Shown in pieces: positions 46,161 through 55,716 of a stretch of 64,000 bases of DNA (position 1 is the stretch's first letter; each line of letters starts with the position of its first letter). Made by a program: the position numbers and the translations under genes. This stretch comes from VRUE01 sp963745915 (lineage in GTDB: Bacteria; Actinomycetota; Thermoleophilia; Solirubrobacterales; 70-9): assembly GCA_963745915.1 (NCBI GenBank), contig CAVUZA010000002.1, positions 1,426,001-1,490,000 on the forward strand. Direction: 5' to 3'. A model generated the notes under the pieces. That model was not told where the DNA came from. It worked only from the letters and a program-made list of their open reading frames with translations, and did not search any database.

Positions 46161-46277
46161 GGCCCGGTCCGGCGGGGGTTTCGCTTAACTTTTTGCGTTG
46201 GGGCGCGGGTTAGCTGGCGCCCGGGGCGGTCAGCGCAAAAAGTACAAGACGCTCCACCCCCGCCGGACCGGGCCCTA
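46158..46277. repeat. Two-tier hairpin, copy 2
   Basis: Perfect 22-bp outer arms (46158-46179, 46256-46277) and a perfect 10-bp inner pair ACTTTTTGCG / CGCAAAAAGT (46188-46197, 46234-46243). Stop codons of the two convergent genes are the outermost bases of each arm. The inner stem differs from copy 1 at two positions that change together (CC/GG to GC/GC). Confidence 0.87.
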
Positions 46278-48681
46278 TGGGGCTTCCTCAGCTTCGTAGA
46301 AGTCGACCCAGTGGCCGCATGCCGCCCGCAGTGGCACCGTTGCGTGGGGGTGGGCGCGGGTTGCTGTCAGGGTGCCCAGGTTGGCTTTGGCGGAGTAGTT
46401 GGTTAGGCGCTGCAGGGTGGTGGGGTCGGCGGCGGTGATGGTGAAGGGGACGGTGCCGCCGGGGGAGCGGAGGGTGCCGGCGGGCCAGTACTGGCCGTCG
46501 CTGGCGAGGCTGATCGTGCTTGGGCGCTGGCCGTCCTGGGCGGCCGGCAGCGGCTGGCTGAAGCCCGGCGCCGAGAGGGTCAGGCCGAAGGGGGAGAAGT
46601 ACTGCAGGGAGAGGCGCCAGCGGCCGGCCGGCAGGCGCAGCGCCTGCGTCGCCCGCTCGCCGGTGCCCAGCGTCGGCCCCGGGCGCCAGCGGCGCTTGGC
46701 GCCGACCGCGGCGGCGGGGAAGAGGCCGGCGCGGCCCGGGGCGGCGAGCAGGATGCGCGTCTCCGGCGCGGCGCAGTTGGCGCGCGCCGCCGGTTCCACC
46801 CCCTCGAGCATCACGTGCCGGTGCTCGGGCGGCGGCCCAGTCCGTTCCCAGAGGATGAACGACGCGGTGGCGCCGATCCGCCTGAACCCTGCCGGCGCCT
46901 GGCTGTTCCAGGCGGCCCGGCCGGTGATCACGTAGCGGAAGCGATGCAGGGTGCCGCGGTTGAAGGAGTCGAAGTCGATCGGGCTGTAGGCGTCGCCGGT
47001 GTCGAAGGGCTTCTCCGGGTTGGGGGCGACGGCGGCGTCGGGGAACTCGACCAGCGGCACGTGGGTGTCGGCCCCCTGCAGCTCGTAGGCCGCGTAGCGG
47101 TCCTGGCTGGCGAACAGCACCGGCTCGCCGCGCAGGGTCGGCAGGAAGGCGCGCAGCTCGGCGCCGTGCCCGGGCGGCCCGACCGGCGCGTCGCGCAGCA
47201 CCAACAGGCTCGAGTAGACGGCCCCGGCCACGAACGCCACCGCCAGCAGCGTCCACCCAGCCCGCGCAAGCGGGAGCGCGTTCGTCTTTTGTCGGGCATG
47301 GGGCGACAAATCGCGAACGCGCCCGGGCAGCTCGGCGAGCAGGGGTCGGATCGCGACCAGCATCGCCAGCGGGGCGGCGATGATCAGCGCCTTGGCCTGC
47401 GAGTACTCGCCGCTGCCGGCGGCCGCGGCGAGGTAGAGCAGCGTGCAGGCGGCGAGCGCGAGCGGCAGCGCCAGCTGGCGGCGGCACAGCCACCAGGCGG
47501 CGCCGAAGACGAGAGCGAGCAGGCCGACGGCGCCGGCCAGCCCGGTCAGGTGGGCGCCCCCGGCGGCGCTCAGCCGGTAGTTGGAGGCCGGCCAGACGCC
47601 GAGCGCCTCGAGCGGCGAGACCGGCCCGTAGGTGTCGGTCCCGGCGACCCGGTTGAAGCCGTGGACGAAGGCGTAGGGGCCGACGAAGGTGAGCAGCACG
47701 GTCGCCGCGGCGAGCAGCGCGATCCCGGCCAGGACGACCGGGCGCCGCAGCCTGCCGCAGCAGAGCCCGCGGCCGCGCCGCCGCGCGCAGCTGCGGCACG
47801 CTCGCCCCCCAGAGCGCGAGGATCGCCAGCGGCCAGGCGAGCCCGGCGAAGCTGTAGGAGAAGCAAACCCCTCCCGCGAGCGCCAGCGGCACCAGCCACC
47901 CCGCCGCCGACGGGCCGAAATGTGGCCCTGGAGGCCACTTTTCGGCCCGTCGGCGGGCGTTGTCGCGTTCGAGGGTGTAGAGCCAGAGGGCGAAGGCGAG
48001 GACGAAGAGCGCCTCGGCCGTCTCCTTGAAGGCGCCCTGGGCGAAGTAGGAGGCGCCGAGGTAGGGGACGGCGACCAGGGCGGCGGCGAGCAGGCGCCGG
48101 CCGCGGCTCAGCTCGCCGAGCGCGGTCAGCGCCGTGAGCGCGGTGAGGACGCCGATCGCGACGATCTGGCCGACGAAGGCCTGGCCGAGCCCGACGCCGG
48201 GGAGCGCCGCCGCGGCGGCGGCGAGCGCGTGCGGGCCGAGCGGGTAGCCCGCTTCGGCCGCTGGGCCGAGCCCGCTGCGCAGCCACTCGGCCCAGGCCAG
48301 GTGCAGGCCGAGGTCGTTGTTGGTGCCGACGCCGAGCGGCCCCCAGCGGCCGCTGACCGCGAACGGGATCGAGAGCACGGCGCCGACGAGGAGGGCGACC
48401 AGCGCCGCTTCGCCGAGCCCGCGGGCCGAGCGCCACTCGCCCGGCCGCCACCAGAGCACCGCCGCGGCCAGGGCGAGCAGGCCGGCCGTGCCGAGCGCGG
48501 CGCTGGTCGCGTGCCCCGGCGCCCGCGCCAGCACGCCGGCGACGGTGAGCAGCGCCCCGTAGCCGGCGGCGGGAGCGAGCCAGGCGCGCGCGGCGCCGCT
48601 GCCCGCGAGGGCGAGGATCGCGCGTCCAACCAGCAGCGAGGCGGCGCAGATCAGCGCCGCCGAGGCGTAGGTCCCGATCAT
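46275..48681 (-). CDS. Large polytopic membrane protein, glycosyltransferase-like (one frame break)
   Basis: About 801 aa after removing one base at CAG-G-CTG (47754-47748 on the minus strand). The first frame gives at least nine membrane helices and GVGTNNDLGLHLAWAEWLRSGLGP, a lumenal loop with acidic residues as in GT-C glycosyltransferases; the second continues LRRPVVLAGIALLAAATVLLTFVGPYAFVHGF, three more helices and a 300-aa outer domain ending in a beta-rich segment (GRWRLSLQYFSPFGLTLSAPGFSQPL). GT-C type transferase of cell-wall or capsule sugars is the likeliest class, but no firm family is recognised. A 53-bp hairpin repeat lies inside its coding region. Confidence 0.7.
47904..47956. 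repeat. 53-bp hairpin repeat, copy 6, inside a coding region
   Basis: Arms 47904-47916 and 47944-47956 are the canonical 13-mers; the interior GAAATGTGGCC and GGCCACTTTTC is close to that of copy 5. It is read through in frame by the membrane protein (segment RRRAEKWPPGPHFGPSAAG) between two membrane helices. Confidence 0.88.
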
Positions 48682-48727
48682 CAGGCGCCGGAAACTATGG
48701 CAGCGGCCGGCCGGGCGGCGCTCCGGC

Positions 48728-49438
48728 TCAGTACTTCTCGGCCGCCCGTTCCAGCGTCTCGCGCAGGTTCTCGCCGCGCAGCGGCTCGGCGTGCCCGGCG
48801 CAGACGACAGCCGGCTCGAGCGCGGCCAGCTTGCGCACCGACTCCTTCGCCTGCGCGTGGTCCCAGGCCCAGGCCGGGTGGGGAACGCTCGCCTCTCCCT
48901 CGGGCAGCGGCCGCATCCGCCCCGAGTCGACGAAGTAGACGACGTCGCTGACCAGCGCCAGGCGGTCGCTCTCGCGCCAGAGGCCGATCAGCCCGGGGGC
49001 GTGGCCGGGGAAGTGCAGGACGCGGAAGCCGGCCACCTCCTCGCCCTCGGCGAGGGCGCCCTCGACCTTCACCGCGCCGCCGTCCCAGTGGGGCAGCAGC
49101 AGCCTGTACAGCCAGCGGACCGGCGCGACCGGCAGCTGCGAGAGGTCCATGTAGGGCGTGATCGAGGCGTCGCTTTCGGCGTCGGCGATCTCGTCGGCGT
49201 GGCAGTAGACCGGCGCGTCCAGGTAAGGCGCCGTGCCGCGGTGGTCGGCGTGGGCGTGGCCGAGCACGATTCGCTTGATGCCACCCAGCTGCGCGCCGGC
49301 GGCGCGGGCCTTCTTGGTCATCCCCTTGGTGCCGGCGTCGAACTGGACCACGCCGTCGCCGTCGGCGAGGAAGTAGATGTTCATCGCCTTGCGGAAGTCC
49401 CCGCGCAGCACCCAGACGCCCTCGGCAACCTGCTCCAT
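48728..49438 (-). CDS. MBL-fold metallo-hydrolase
   Basis: 236 aa. The zinc motif is LGHAHADHRG near residue 60, then FPGHAPGLIGLW (His near 144), ALVSDVVYF (Asp near 163) and CAGHAEPL (His near 215). The overall shape is that of a compact glyoxalase II-like hydrolase. VVQFDAGTKGM supplies the conserved Asp of the first strand. Substrate unknown. Divergent from a short membrane peptide gene. Confidence 0.87.
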   Translation of the reverse strand: MEQVAEGVWVLRGDFRKAMNIYFLADGDGVVQFDAGTKGMTKKARAAGAQLGGIKRIVLGHAHADHRGTAPYLDAPVYCHADEIADAESDASITPYMDLSQLPVAPVRWLYRLLLPHWDGGAVKVEGALAEGEEVAGFRVLHFPGHAPGLIGLWRESDRLALVSDVVYFVDSGRMRPLPEGEASVPHPAWAWDHAQAKESVRKLAALEPAVVCAGHAEPLRGENLRETLERAAEKY

Positions 49439-49453
49439 GATGAGATCAGCCTA

Positions 49454-49606
49454 ATGCCCAGCCTCTGGAAAGCCGGGATGCTGATCCTGATCCTCTGCCT
49501 GCTGGCCTCGATCGCGATCGCCTCCTACCGCCTGGCGACGACCCCGACCGAGATCCTCGGCGACGGCTTCCGCGGGCTTCCCGCTCACGGCCAGCAGCGG
49601 CGTTAG
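49454..49606 (+). CDS. Possible 50-aa single-span membrane protein
   Basis: MPSLWKAGMLILILCLLASIAIASYRLATTPTEILGD... has one strong membrane helix (residues 8-25) with Lys before it and a short C-terminal tail. It sits 39 bp ahead of the stress protein gene on the same strand. No homologue family is known to me; the coding call rests on the hydrophobic helix and position. Confidence 0.45.
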   Translation: MPSLWKAGMLILILCLLASIAIASYRLATTPTEILGDGFRGLPAHGQQRR

Positions 49607-49644
49607 TATCAGCCGCGTTCGGCGACCGAGGCAAGGAGGGGGAC

Positions 49645-50088
49645 GTGTTCACTCGCATCGTGGTTGGAACCGACGGCTCGGAGACCGCCGGCGAGGCCGT
49701 CCGCCAAGCCGTGGAGCTGGCCAAGCTGACGGGCGCCCAGCTCAACATCGTCAGCGCCTACGAGCCGATCTCCAAGCGCCGGGTCGAGAAAGAGTCGCTC
49801 GACGCCCCGGCCGACGTCCAGTACGAGATCGGGCCGCGCGAGGACGTCAACCTGGTGCTCGACGCCGCTGCGGCGGAGGCGCGCAAGGAGAGCATCGAGG
49901 TGCAGACGCACGCGGTCGAGGGCGATCCCGCCGAGGCGATCCTCAACGCCGCCGAAGACACCGACGCCGACCTGATCGTGGTCGGCAACAAGGGCATGAC
50001 CGGCGCCCGCCGCTTCCTGCTCGGCAGCGTGCCGAACAACGTCTCCCATCACGCTCCGTGCAGCGTGATCATCGTCCGCACGACCTGA
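49645..50088 (+). CDS. Universal stress protein (UspA family)
   Basis: 147 aa, GTG start after an AGGAGGGGG ribosome site. The fold begins RIVVGTDGSETAGEAVRQAVELAKL and ends DLIVVGNKGMTGARRFLLGSVPNNVSHHAPCSVIIVR, carrying the G-2x-G-9x-G-S/T ATP-binding pattern, so it belongs to the ATP-binding UspFG-like branch. Usually a dimer linked to starvation or hypoxia survival. Convergent with the subtilisin gene, 4 bp apart. Confidence 0.92.
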   Translation: MFTRIVVGTDGSETAGEAVRQAVELAKLTGAQLNIVSAYEPISKRRVEKESLDAPADVQYEIGPREDVNLVLDAAAAEARKESIEVQTHAVEGDPAEAILNAAEDTDADLIVVGNKGMTGARRFLLGSVPNNVSHHAPCSVIIVRTT

Positions 50089-50092
50089 GCGG

Positions 50093-51439
50093 TCAGGTTC
50101 CGGCGGCAGTCGCCGCGGCGGCGTCGATCAGGCCGGCGCCCTGGCGGCGGGCGGGGAGGCCGAGGTCGCGGGCGGTGCGGCGCAGGCGCTGGCTGACGGC
50201 GGCGACCTTGCCGCGCGACTTGGCCCGGGGGTCGATCACCCCGGCGGCGAGCACCATCGCCGCGACGCCGCTGACGTGGGCGGCCGCCATCGAGGTGCCG
50301 GCGTAGTCCTTGGGCTCGCCGAAGACGCGCGGGCTCGAGTCCTTGAAGGTCACCTGGTAGATCGTCCCGGCCGAGATCGAGGGGCAGCCGCTGGCCGAGG
50401 GCCCGCCGCCGGGCGCCAGCAGGTCGAGCTTCTTGCCGGGCAGCGAGTAGCTGCCGATGCAGCCGCCCTCGGTGCTGCCGCCGACGCCGAGCACGTGCGG
50501 CCCGGTGGCGGGCGGGGCGAGGCAGCCCTCCGAGCCGAGGTTGCCGACCGAGGCGACGGTGACGACGCCGCGGTCGAAGGCCATGCGCAGCGCTTCGTTG
50601 ACCGCCGGCACCCGCCGCCGGCAGCCGAAGTTGAAGCTCATGTTGATCACGTCGGCGCCGTTGCCGACGGCGAAGCGGATCCCCTTGGCGATGTCGCTGG
50701 CGCGGCCGCGGCCGTGGCGGTCGAGGACCCGGACCGGCATCAGCTTGGCCCGGTAGGCGAGGCCGGTGAGGCCGATGCCGTTGTTGGTCTTCTCGGCGAT
50801 CGTGCCGGCGACGTGGGTGCCGTGGCCGTTTTCGTCGAGCGGCAGGCGGTCGTCGTCGACGAAGTCATAGCCCCTGACGAACTGCCCGGCGCTGAAGTCG
50901 GGGCTGCGGCGGAAGCGCCTGCCCTTCGCCCGGTAGGCGACGCCGGTGTCGAGGACGGCGACGGTGACGCCCCTGGCGCCGGGCCGCCCCGCCGCTTCCA
51001 GGTTCGCCCAGGCGCCGACCGCGTCGATCCCCCCGGGCGAGACCGGCAGCAGCGGGGTGGCGGTGCCCTCCCAGGGCAGGAAGTTCCACTGCCGCGTCAC
51101 CCAGCCGCCGGGCGGGCCGGGCGGGCCGACGATCGGCCCCGGGTCGTTGGGGACCGGGTGCGAGGCCGGGGTGGGGGTGACCGAGGCGGTGGCGAGGAAG
51201 TTCGGCGCCGCGTACTCGACCCCGGCGCGGCGGCGCAGGGCGCCGACCGCTTCGCGCACGCTGACGCCGCGCCGCAGGCCGACCGTGCGCGGCGGCTCGC
51301 CGGCGCGCTTGACCACGACCTGGCGCGGGGCGAAGCCGTGCGCCGGGCCGAGTCCCGCCGCGGCGCCCGCGGCTGCGCCGCCCGGCAGCAGCAGCGCGAG
51401 CAGGGCGAGGCCGGCGGCGGTCGGAAGGCGTCGGATCAT
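50093..51439 (-). CDS. Secreted subtilisin-family serine protease (S8)
   Basis: 448 aa from the ATG at 51439, which places a signal peptide (LPTAAGLALLALLLPGGAAA) right at the N-terminus; an earlier Met adds only a basic lead. A prodomain of about 90 aa (I9-like, RTVGLRRGVSVREAVGALRRRAGVEYAAPN) precedes the catalytic domain: Asp in VAVLDTGVAY, His in GHGTHVAGTIAE, Asn in the oxyanion region and Ser in GTSMAAAHVSGVAAM. Active extracellular protease expected. Proline/Ala-rich stretch PGPIVGPPGPPGGW is an insertion between pro- and catalytic parts. Confidence 0.92.
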   Translation of the reverse strand: MIRRLPTAAGLALLALLLPGGAAAGAAAGLGPAHGFAPRQVVVKRAGEPPRTVGLRRGVSVREAVGALRRRAGVEYAAPNFLATASVTPTPASHPVPNDPGPIVGPPGPPGGWVTRQWNFLPWEGTATPLLPVSPGGIDAVGAWANLEAAGRPGARGVTVAVLDTGVAYRAKGRRFRRSPDFSAGQFVRGYDFVDDDRLPLDENGHGTHVAGTIAEKTNNGIGLTGLAYRAKLMPVRVLDRHGRGRASDIAKGIRFAVGNGADVINMSFNFGCRRRVPAVNEALRMAFDRGVVTVASVGNLGSEGCLAPPATGPHVLGVGGSTEGGCIGSYSLPGKKLDLLAPGGGPSASGCPSISAGTIYQVTFKDSSPRVFGEPKDYAGTSMAAAHVSGVAAMVLAAGVIDPRAKSRGKVAAVSQRLRRTARDLGLPARRQGAGLIDAAAATAAGT

Positions 51440-51533
51440 CTTGCGTCTCGCTCGCTTAACCCCTGCAGTTGGGCGAGCCACCCCTAAACACCGGCCCGCC
51501 TGCGAAGTTGTAGTGCCACATACTCCCGCATGT

Positions 51534-52001
51534 ATGCGAGGCGCGGAGGCGACGGCCGATCACGACCGCCTGATGGCGGTGGCGATCGAGCGCGCCCGCG
51601 GCGCGGAGCGCCACGGCGACGTGCCGATCGGCGCCGTGCTCGCCCGCGACGGGGAGGTGCTCGCCGCCGCCGGCAACGAGCGCGAGCTGCGCCGCGACCC
51701 GACCGCCCACGCCGAGCTGCTCGCGATCCGCGCCGCCGCCGAGGCGCTCGGCGGGTGGCGCCTGCCGGGGACGACGCTCTACGTCACCCTCGAGCCCTGC
51801 GCGATGTGCGCCGGGGCGGTCGTCCTCGCCCGCGTGCCGACCGTCGTCTACGGCACCCCCGACCCCAAGTCCGGCGCCGCCGGCAGCGTCCTCGACGTGC
51901 TCGCCGAGCCCGCCCTCAACCACCGTCCCGAGGTGATCGCCGGCGTCCGCGAAGCCGAGTGCGCCGCCCTGCTGCGCGAGTTCTTCGCCGCGCGGCGCTG
52001 A
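51534..52001 (+). CDS. tadA: tRNA(adenine34) deaminase
   Basis: 155 aa from ATG at 51534 (a longer frame runs antisense to the protease). DPTAHAELLAIRAAA provides the zinc His and catalytic Glu (HAE), and EPCAMCAGAVVLARV the two zinc Cys (PCxxC); GAAGSVLDVLAEPALNHRPEV is the typical C-terminal part. It converts A34 to inosine in tRNA-Arg(ACG). A tRNA-Ser gene lies 24 bp downstream on the same strand. Confidence 0.93.
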   Translation: MRGAEATADHDRLMAVAIERARGAERHGDVPIGAVLARDGEVLAAAGNERELRRDPTAHAELLAIRAAAEALGGWRLPGTTLYVTLEPCAMCAGAVVLARVPTVVYGTPDPKSGAAGSVLDVLAEPALNHRPEVIAGVREAECAALLREFFAARR

Positions 52002-52025
52002 GTCAATACCCTTTGCCCCGGCCCC

Positions 52026-52115
52026 GGAGAGGTGTCCGAGTGGCTTAAGGAGCGCGACTGGAAATCGCGTGGGCGGGGTTAACCCGCCTCGTGGGTTCGA
52101 ATCCCACCCTCTCCG
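52026..52115 (+). tRNA. tRNA-Ser(GGA)
   Basis: 90-nt tRNA with class II long variable arm. Acceptor GGAGAGG pairs with CCTCTCC, discriminator G; anticodon loop CTGGAAA gives anticodon GGA, reading UCC/UCU. T-arm GTGGGTTCGAATCCCAC is canonical. No CCA encoded. Confidence 0.96.
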
Positions 52116-52121
52116 CTGCAG

Positions 52122-52166
52122 GGTGCAACGCGTTTGGGGTCAAATAGACCGCAAACGCGTTGCACC
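52122..52166. terminator. Hairpin with GGTGCAACGCGTTTG arms
   Basis: Perfect 15-bp arms (52122-52136, 52152-52166) around a 15-nt loop that itself contains GGTC/GACC. It lies between the tRNA-Ser and the convergent glycosyltransferase gene and can end both transcripts. Shares TGCAACGC with the hairpin at 3811. Confidence 0.75.
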
Positions 52167-52181
52167 AAGCGTCGAGCGAGC

Positions 52182-54123
52182 TCAGGCGACGGCGGGCCGG
52201 GCCTTGAGCGCCGGGGCGGGCTCGGGCATCGGCAGGACGATCGCCTCGCGCGCGGCGGGGGCGGCGCCGGGGCGGTGGCCGCGCAGGCGCTCGTGGCTGC
52301 AGACCACGTAGCACCACTCCATCAGCCGCATGCGCGCCGCCGGGTCGATCTCGGTGATCGTCGCGCCGACCAGCCACCGCTCGCCGGCCTCGCGGCAGGA
52401 CCGCACCTCGACCTGGGCCGCGACTTCGTGCGGCTCTCCCGCGGCGTCGCGCAGCTCGAGCAGCACCGCCGGCGCGTCGCCGACCGCGAGCGGCGCCTCG
52501 AGCAGCAGGCCGACGCCGGCGGCGCTGGCGTCGATCAGGCGGCCGGGGACGTGGCCGTCCTCGGAGAAGCACTGGGCTGGGGCGTCGCCCTCGAAGCGGT
52601 AGACGAGGCGACGCTGCTGGCGGCGGCCGACGACGAGCAGGGTGCGCAGCACGCGGCGCAGCTCGATCAGGCCGAGCAGCGGCACGACGACCGCGGCGAC
52701 GCCGGGCAGGTCGGGCAGCGGGCCGGCGCCGGCGAGGTCGAGCAGGCGCAGCACGGTGCCGGCGCCGAGCACGACGGCGCAGGCCAGCACCAGGCGCAGC
52801 TTGCGCACCGAGTCGATGCCGCCGCCGCCGGTCCCCTGCTTGGGCGTCACCTCGAACGCGGTTCGCCCCGGGCGGACGATGCAGCGCAGCGCCCGCGAGT
52901 AGATCTCCATCGTCAGCAGCTCGTAGTGGGCGGTCTCGCCGATCTTCATGTAGCCGCGGGCGAGGGCGGCGCCGGCGCCGAGGTTGAGCGTCACGTAGGG
53001 CAGCCAGAGCGCCGCCAGGGCGACGACGCTGATCTTCATCGGCAGCTCGCCGGTCCACATCACCAGGCCGAGGGTGGCGAGCAGCAGCAGGCGCATCGGC
53101 GGCGCCAGGTAGGCGGCGAGGCTGGCGAAGTAGGACAGGCGCTGCAGGGGGCGCAGCTCGCGGGCGCGCAGGGGGGACTCGGGCAGGGTGAAGACGGCGA
53201 GGTTGCCGCGCGCCCAGCGGTCGCGCTGCAGCAGGTAGCCGTCGAGGTCGTGGGGGGCGAGCCCCTGGACCAGGATCCTCGTCGTGGTAGCGGCTCTTCC
53301 AGCCGTGGCGCTGCATGCGGATCGTGGTGTGGAAGTCCTCGGCGATCGTCTCGGTCGCGACGCCGCCGATCTCGAGCAGCGCCGCGCGGCGGATCAGCGC
53401 CGCCGAGCCGCACCAGTAGGCGGCGCCGTGGCGGTCCTTGCCGGGGCAGACGACGCGGTAGAAGAGCGACTGCTCGTGGCGGCCGACGACGTAGTGCTGG
53501 ACCGAGTCGTGGTTGAAGAAGTCGTGCGGGCTCTGGACCAGGGCCATGCGCTCGTCGTCGAAGTAGCCGACCATCGCGTCGAGCGCGTCGGGCATCGGCA
53601 CGTGGTCGGCGTCGAGCATCAGCACCAGTTCGCCGGCGGTGCGCTGCAGGGCGGCGTTGATGTTGCCCGCCTTGGCGTGCGAGTTGTCGGGGCGGGTCAG
53701 GTAGCGGGCGCCGGCCAGCTCGGCCAGCTCGCGCATCTCCTCGCGCCGGCCGTCGTCGAGCAGGTAGGTGGTGTGCGGGTAGGTCAGCGAGCGGCAGCCG
53801 GCCAGGGTCGCGGCGACCACCTCGGTCGGCTCGTCGTAGGTGCAGACGTAGACGTCGACCGAGCGCCCCGGCGTCGCCGTCGGGCGCGTGGCCGGGGGCC
53901 GCGACCAGGAGAACCAGGCCAGGGTGCCGAGCGCCCAGATGCCGTAGATCTCGGTCACCAGCAGCATGCCGAAGGCGAGCGGGCTGGCCCCTTCGGCGCT
54001 CCACCCGATGCGCCAGGCGAGGTAGCCGACGCCCCAGAGCAGGGCGAGGATCGCCAGCCCGCGGAGCAGCAGCGGGTGGCGGTCGAAGAACCGCCCGATC
54101 CGGGTCTGCTCGCTGGCCTGCAC
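52182..54123 (-). CDS. Cellulose-synthase-like glycosyltransferase with PilZ domain (one frame break)
   Basis: About 646 aa, GTG start, when one extra base at 53277 is removed. Two N-terminal helices, then a GT2 domain with VYVCTYDEPTEVV (first Asp), LMLDADHVPMP (DxD), ETIAEDFHT (catalytic Asp region) and LLQRDRWARGNL (QxxRW), the set of BcsA-type processive synthases. Four more helices follow, and the C-terminus has a PilZ domain: RRLVYR (RxxxR) and DASAAGVG (DxSxxG), which bind c-di-GMP. So c-di-GMP likely switches on synthesis and export of a polysaccharide. The break is GAG-G-ATC, unlike the others in this window. Confidence 0.85.
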
Positions 54124-54225
54124 ACGGCTCCATCGGAGTAGATCCGCCCGTTCTTGAGTCGTGCCAGCCCACCGGCCGGGTCTCGACCCCCGCCCCGCCC
54201 TAGAATCGGCCCCTGACCGAGTCCC

Positions 54226-54312
54226 GGAGGGGTGCCGGAGTGGTTGAACGGGGCGGTCTCGAAAACCGTTGGCGTCGCAAGGCGCTCGTGGGTTCGAATC
54301 CCACCCCCTCCG
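54226..54312 (+). tRNA. tRNA-Ser(CGA)
   Basis: 87 nt, class II. Acceptor GGAGGGG/CCCCTCC, discriminator G; anticodon loop CTCGAAA gives CGA, reading UCG. T-arm identical to the other tRNA-Ser (GTGGGTTCGAATCCCAC). Confidence 0.96.
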
Positions 54313-54405
54313 CTTAATCGATGCCTAAGCTCCGAGTCCTTGGACACCGGGGTGTGTTTGGGAAGATGCGATCCTTGGGAAATAGGAAGGAAAGGGAGGT
54401 CTCCT

Positions 54406-54894
54406 GTGGGGAAGAAGTCGTTCGCAGCGCTGAGCGTGGTTGTCCTGGTCGTCTCGATGCTGGCGGCGCCAATGGCGCTGGCCGCGGAAGCGACGCGCGA
54501 GAGCTACAAGGAAGCGGTCGAGCCGATCTGCCAGAGGAACACGAAGGCCAACGAACGGATCCTCAAGGGCGTGCGTGCCAACTTCAACAAGGGCAAGCTG
54601 AAGGCCGCGGCGCGTCAGTTCGCCAAGGCCGGTCGGGCGCTGGCAAAGACCGTCAAGCAGCTGCGCGCGGTCGAACAGCCGCCCGCCGACACGGCCCGGC
54701 TCAACAAGTGGCTGAAGTACGTCCAGGAAGAGGCGAAGCTCTTCCAGAAGACCGCGAAGAAGCTGAAGCAGGGGAACAAGGGCGCCGCGCAGCGAATGGT
54801 GATCAAGCTCAACCACAACGCCAACCAGGCCAACAACCAGGTTCTGCCCTTCGAATTCCGCTACTGCCGCTTCGAACAGTCGAAGTTCACCTGA
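54406..54894 (+). CDS. Small secreted alpha-helical protein
   Basis: 162 aa, GTG start behind a GGGAGG ribosome site. Signal peptide FAALSVVVLVVSMLAAPMALA, then a Lys/Ala-rich helical domain (ERILKGVRANFNKGKLKAAARQFAKAGRALAKTVKQLRAVE) with two Cys (ICQRN near residue 46 and YCRFE near 154) that could bridge. Probably a helical bundle outside the cell. Followed 13 bp later by another secreted protein gene, likely the same operon. No family assigned. Confidence 0.8.
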   Translation: MGKKSFAALSVVVLVVSMLAAPMALAAEATRESYKEAVEPICQRNTKANERILKGVRANFNKGKLKAAARQFAKAGRALAKTVKQLRAVEQPPADTARLNKWLKYVQEEAKLFQKTAKKLKQGNKGAAQRMVIKLNHNANQANNQVLPFEFRYCRFEQSKFT

Positions 54895-54907
54895 GCACGG
54901 GAGCTGG

Positions 54908-55703
54908 GTGGGCAGGGCAGCGAAAAGAACCGCCGCGCTCGCGCTCGCGGTCGCGCTGCTCTGCCTGGCCAGCGGTGCCCTTGCCCGGGGCGAGGTGATC
55001 CGCAAGGGCAACCTGCAGGTCTCCTACGGGGGGCGGATCGCCCCCCACAACCTGCCGCGCCGGGGCACCGCCCCGGTCGCGGTCACGGTCTCGGCCGAGA
55101 TCAAGACGGTCGACCGGGCGGCGCCGCCGCAGCTGCGGCGGATCGTCCTCTCGATCAACCGCAACGGCCACCTCAACCCGCGCGGGCTGACCAACTGCCG
55201 CTACCGCCAGACTGCAGCCCGCCTCGACCCGCGAGGCGCGGGCATCCTGCCCGGGAGGGCTGGTCGGCCGCGGCACCTTCAAAGCCGCCGTCGACCTGCC
55301 CGAACAGTCGCCCTACCCCTCCGACGGGACGATCCTCGCTTTCAACGGGCGGCTGCACGGCAAGCGGGTGATCTTCGCCCACATCTACGGCACCCAGCCG
55401 CTGCCGACCTCCTTCACGCTCCCCTTCCAGGTCCGGCATCGCCGCCACGGCACCTATGGGATCACGCTCGTCGCCGACCTGCCGCAGGTCGCGGCCGACT
55501 GGGGCTACGTGCGCGGCTTCTCGATGACGCTGCAGCGCCGCTTCCGCTGGCGCGGGCGGGTGCGCAGCTACTTCACCGCCGGCTGTCCGGCGCCCAGCGG
55601 CTTCCCCGGCGCCAGCTTCGCCTTCGCCCGCGCCAACTTCGGTTTCGAAGACGGCAAGAAGCTGCGCACGACGCTGACCCGCAACTGCGGCGTGCGGCGG
55701 TAG
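54908..55703 (+). CDS. Secreted beta-rich protein (one frame break)
   Basis: About 264 aa after dropping the A at 55211 (CAG-A-CTG). Signal peptide TAALALAVALLCLASGALA; then GEVIRKGNLQVSYGGRIAPHNLPRRGTAPVAVTVSAEIKT and INRNGHLNPRGLTNCRYRQ before the break, LQPASTREARASCPGGLVGRGTFKAAVDLPEQ after it, and GYVRGFSMTLQRRFRWRGRVRSYFTAGCPAPSGFPGASFAFARANFGF near the end. Four Cys are conserved-looking. This resembles a secreted family common in soil Thermoleophilia; function unknown. Confidence 0.75.
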
Positions 55704-55716
55704 CTCCGGGGCGGCG

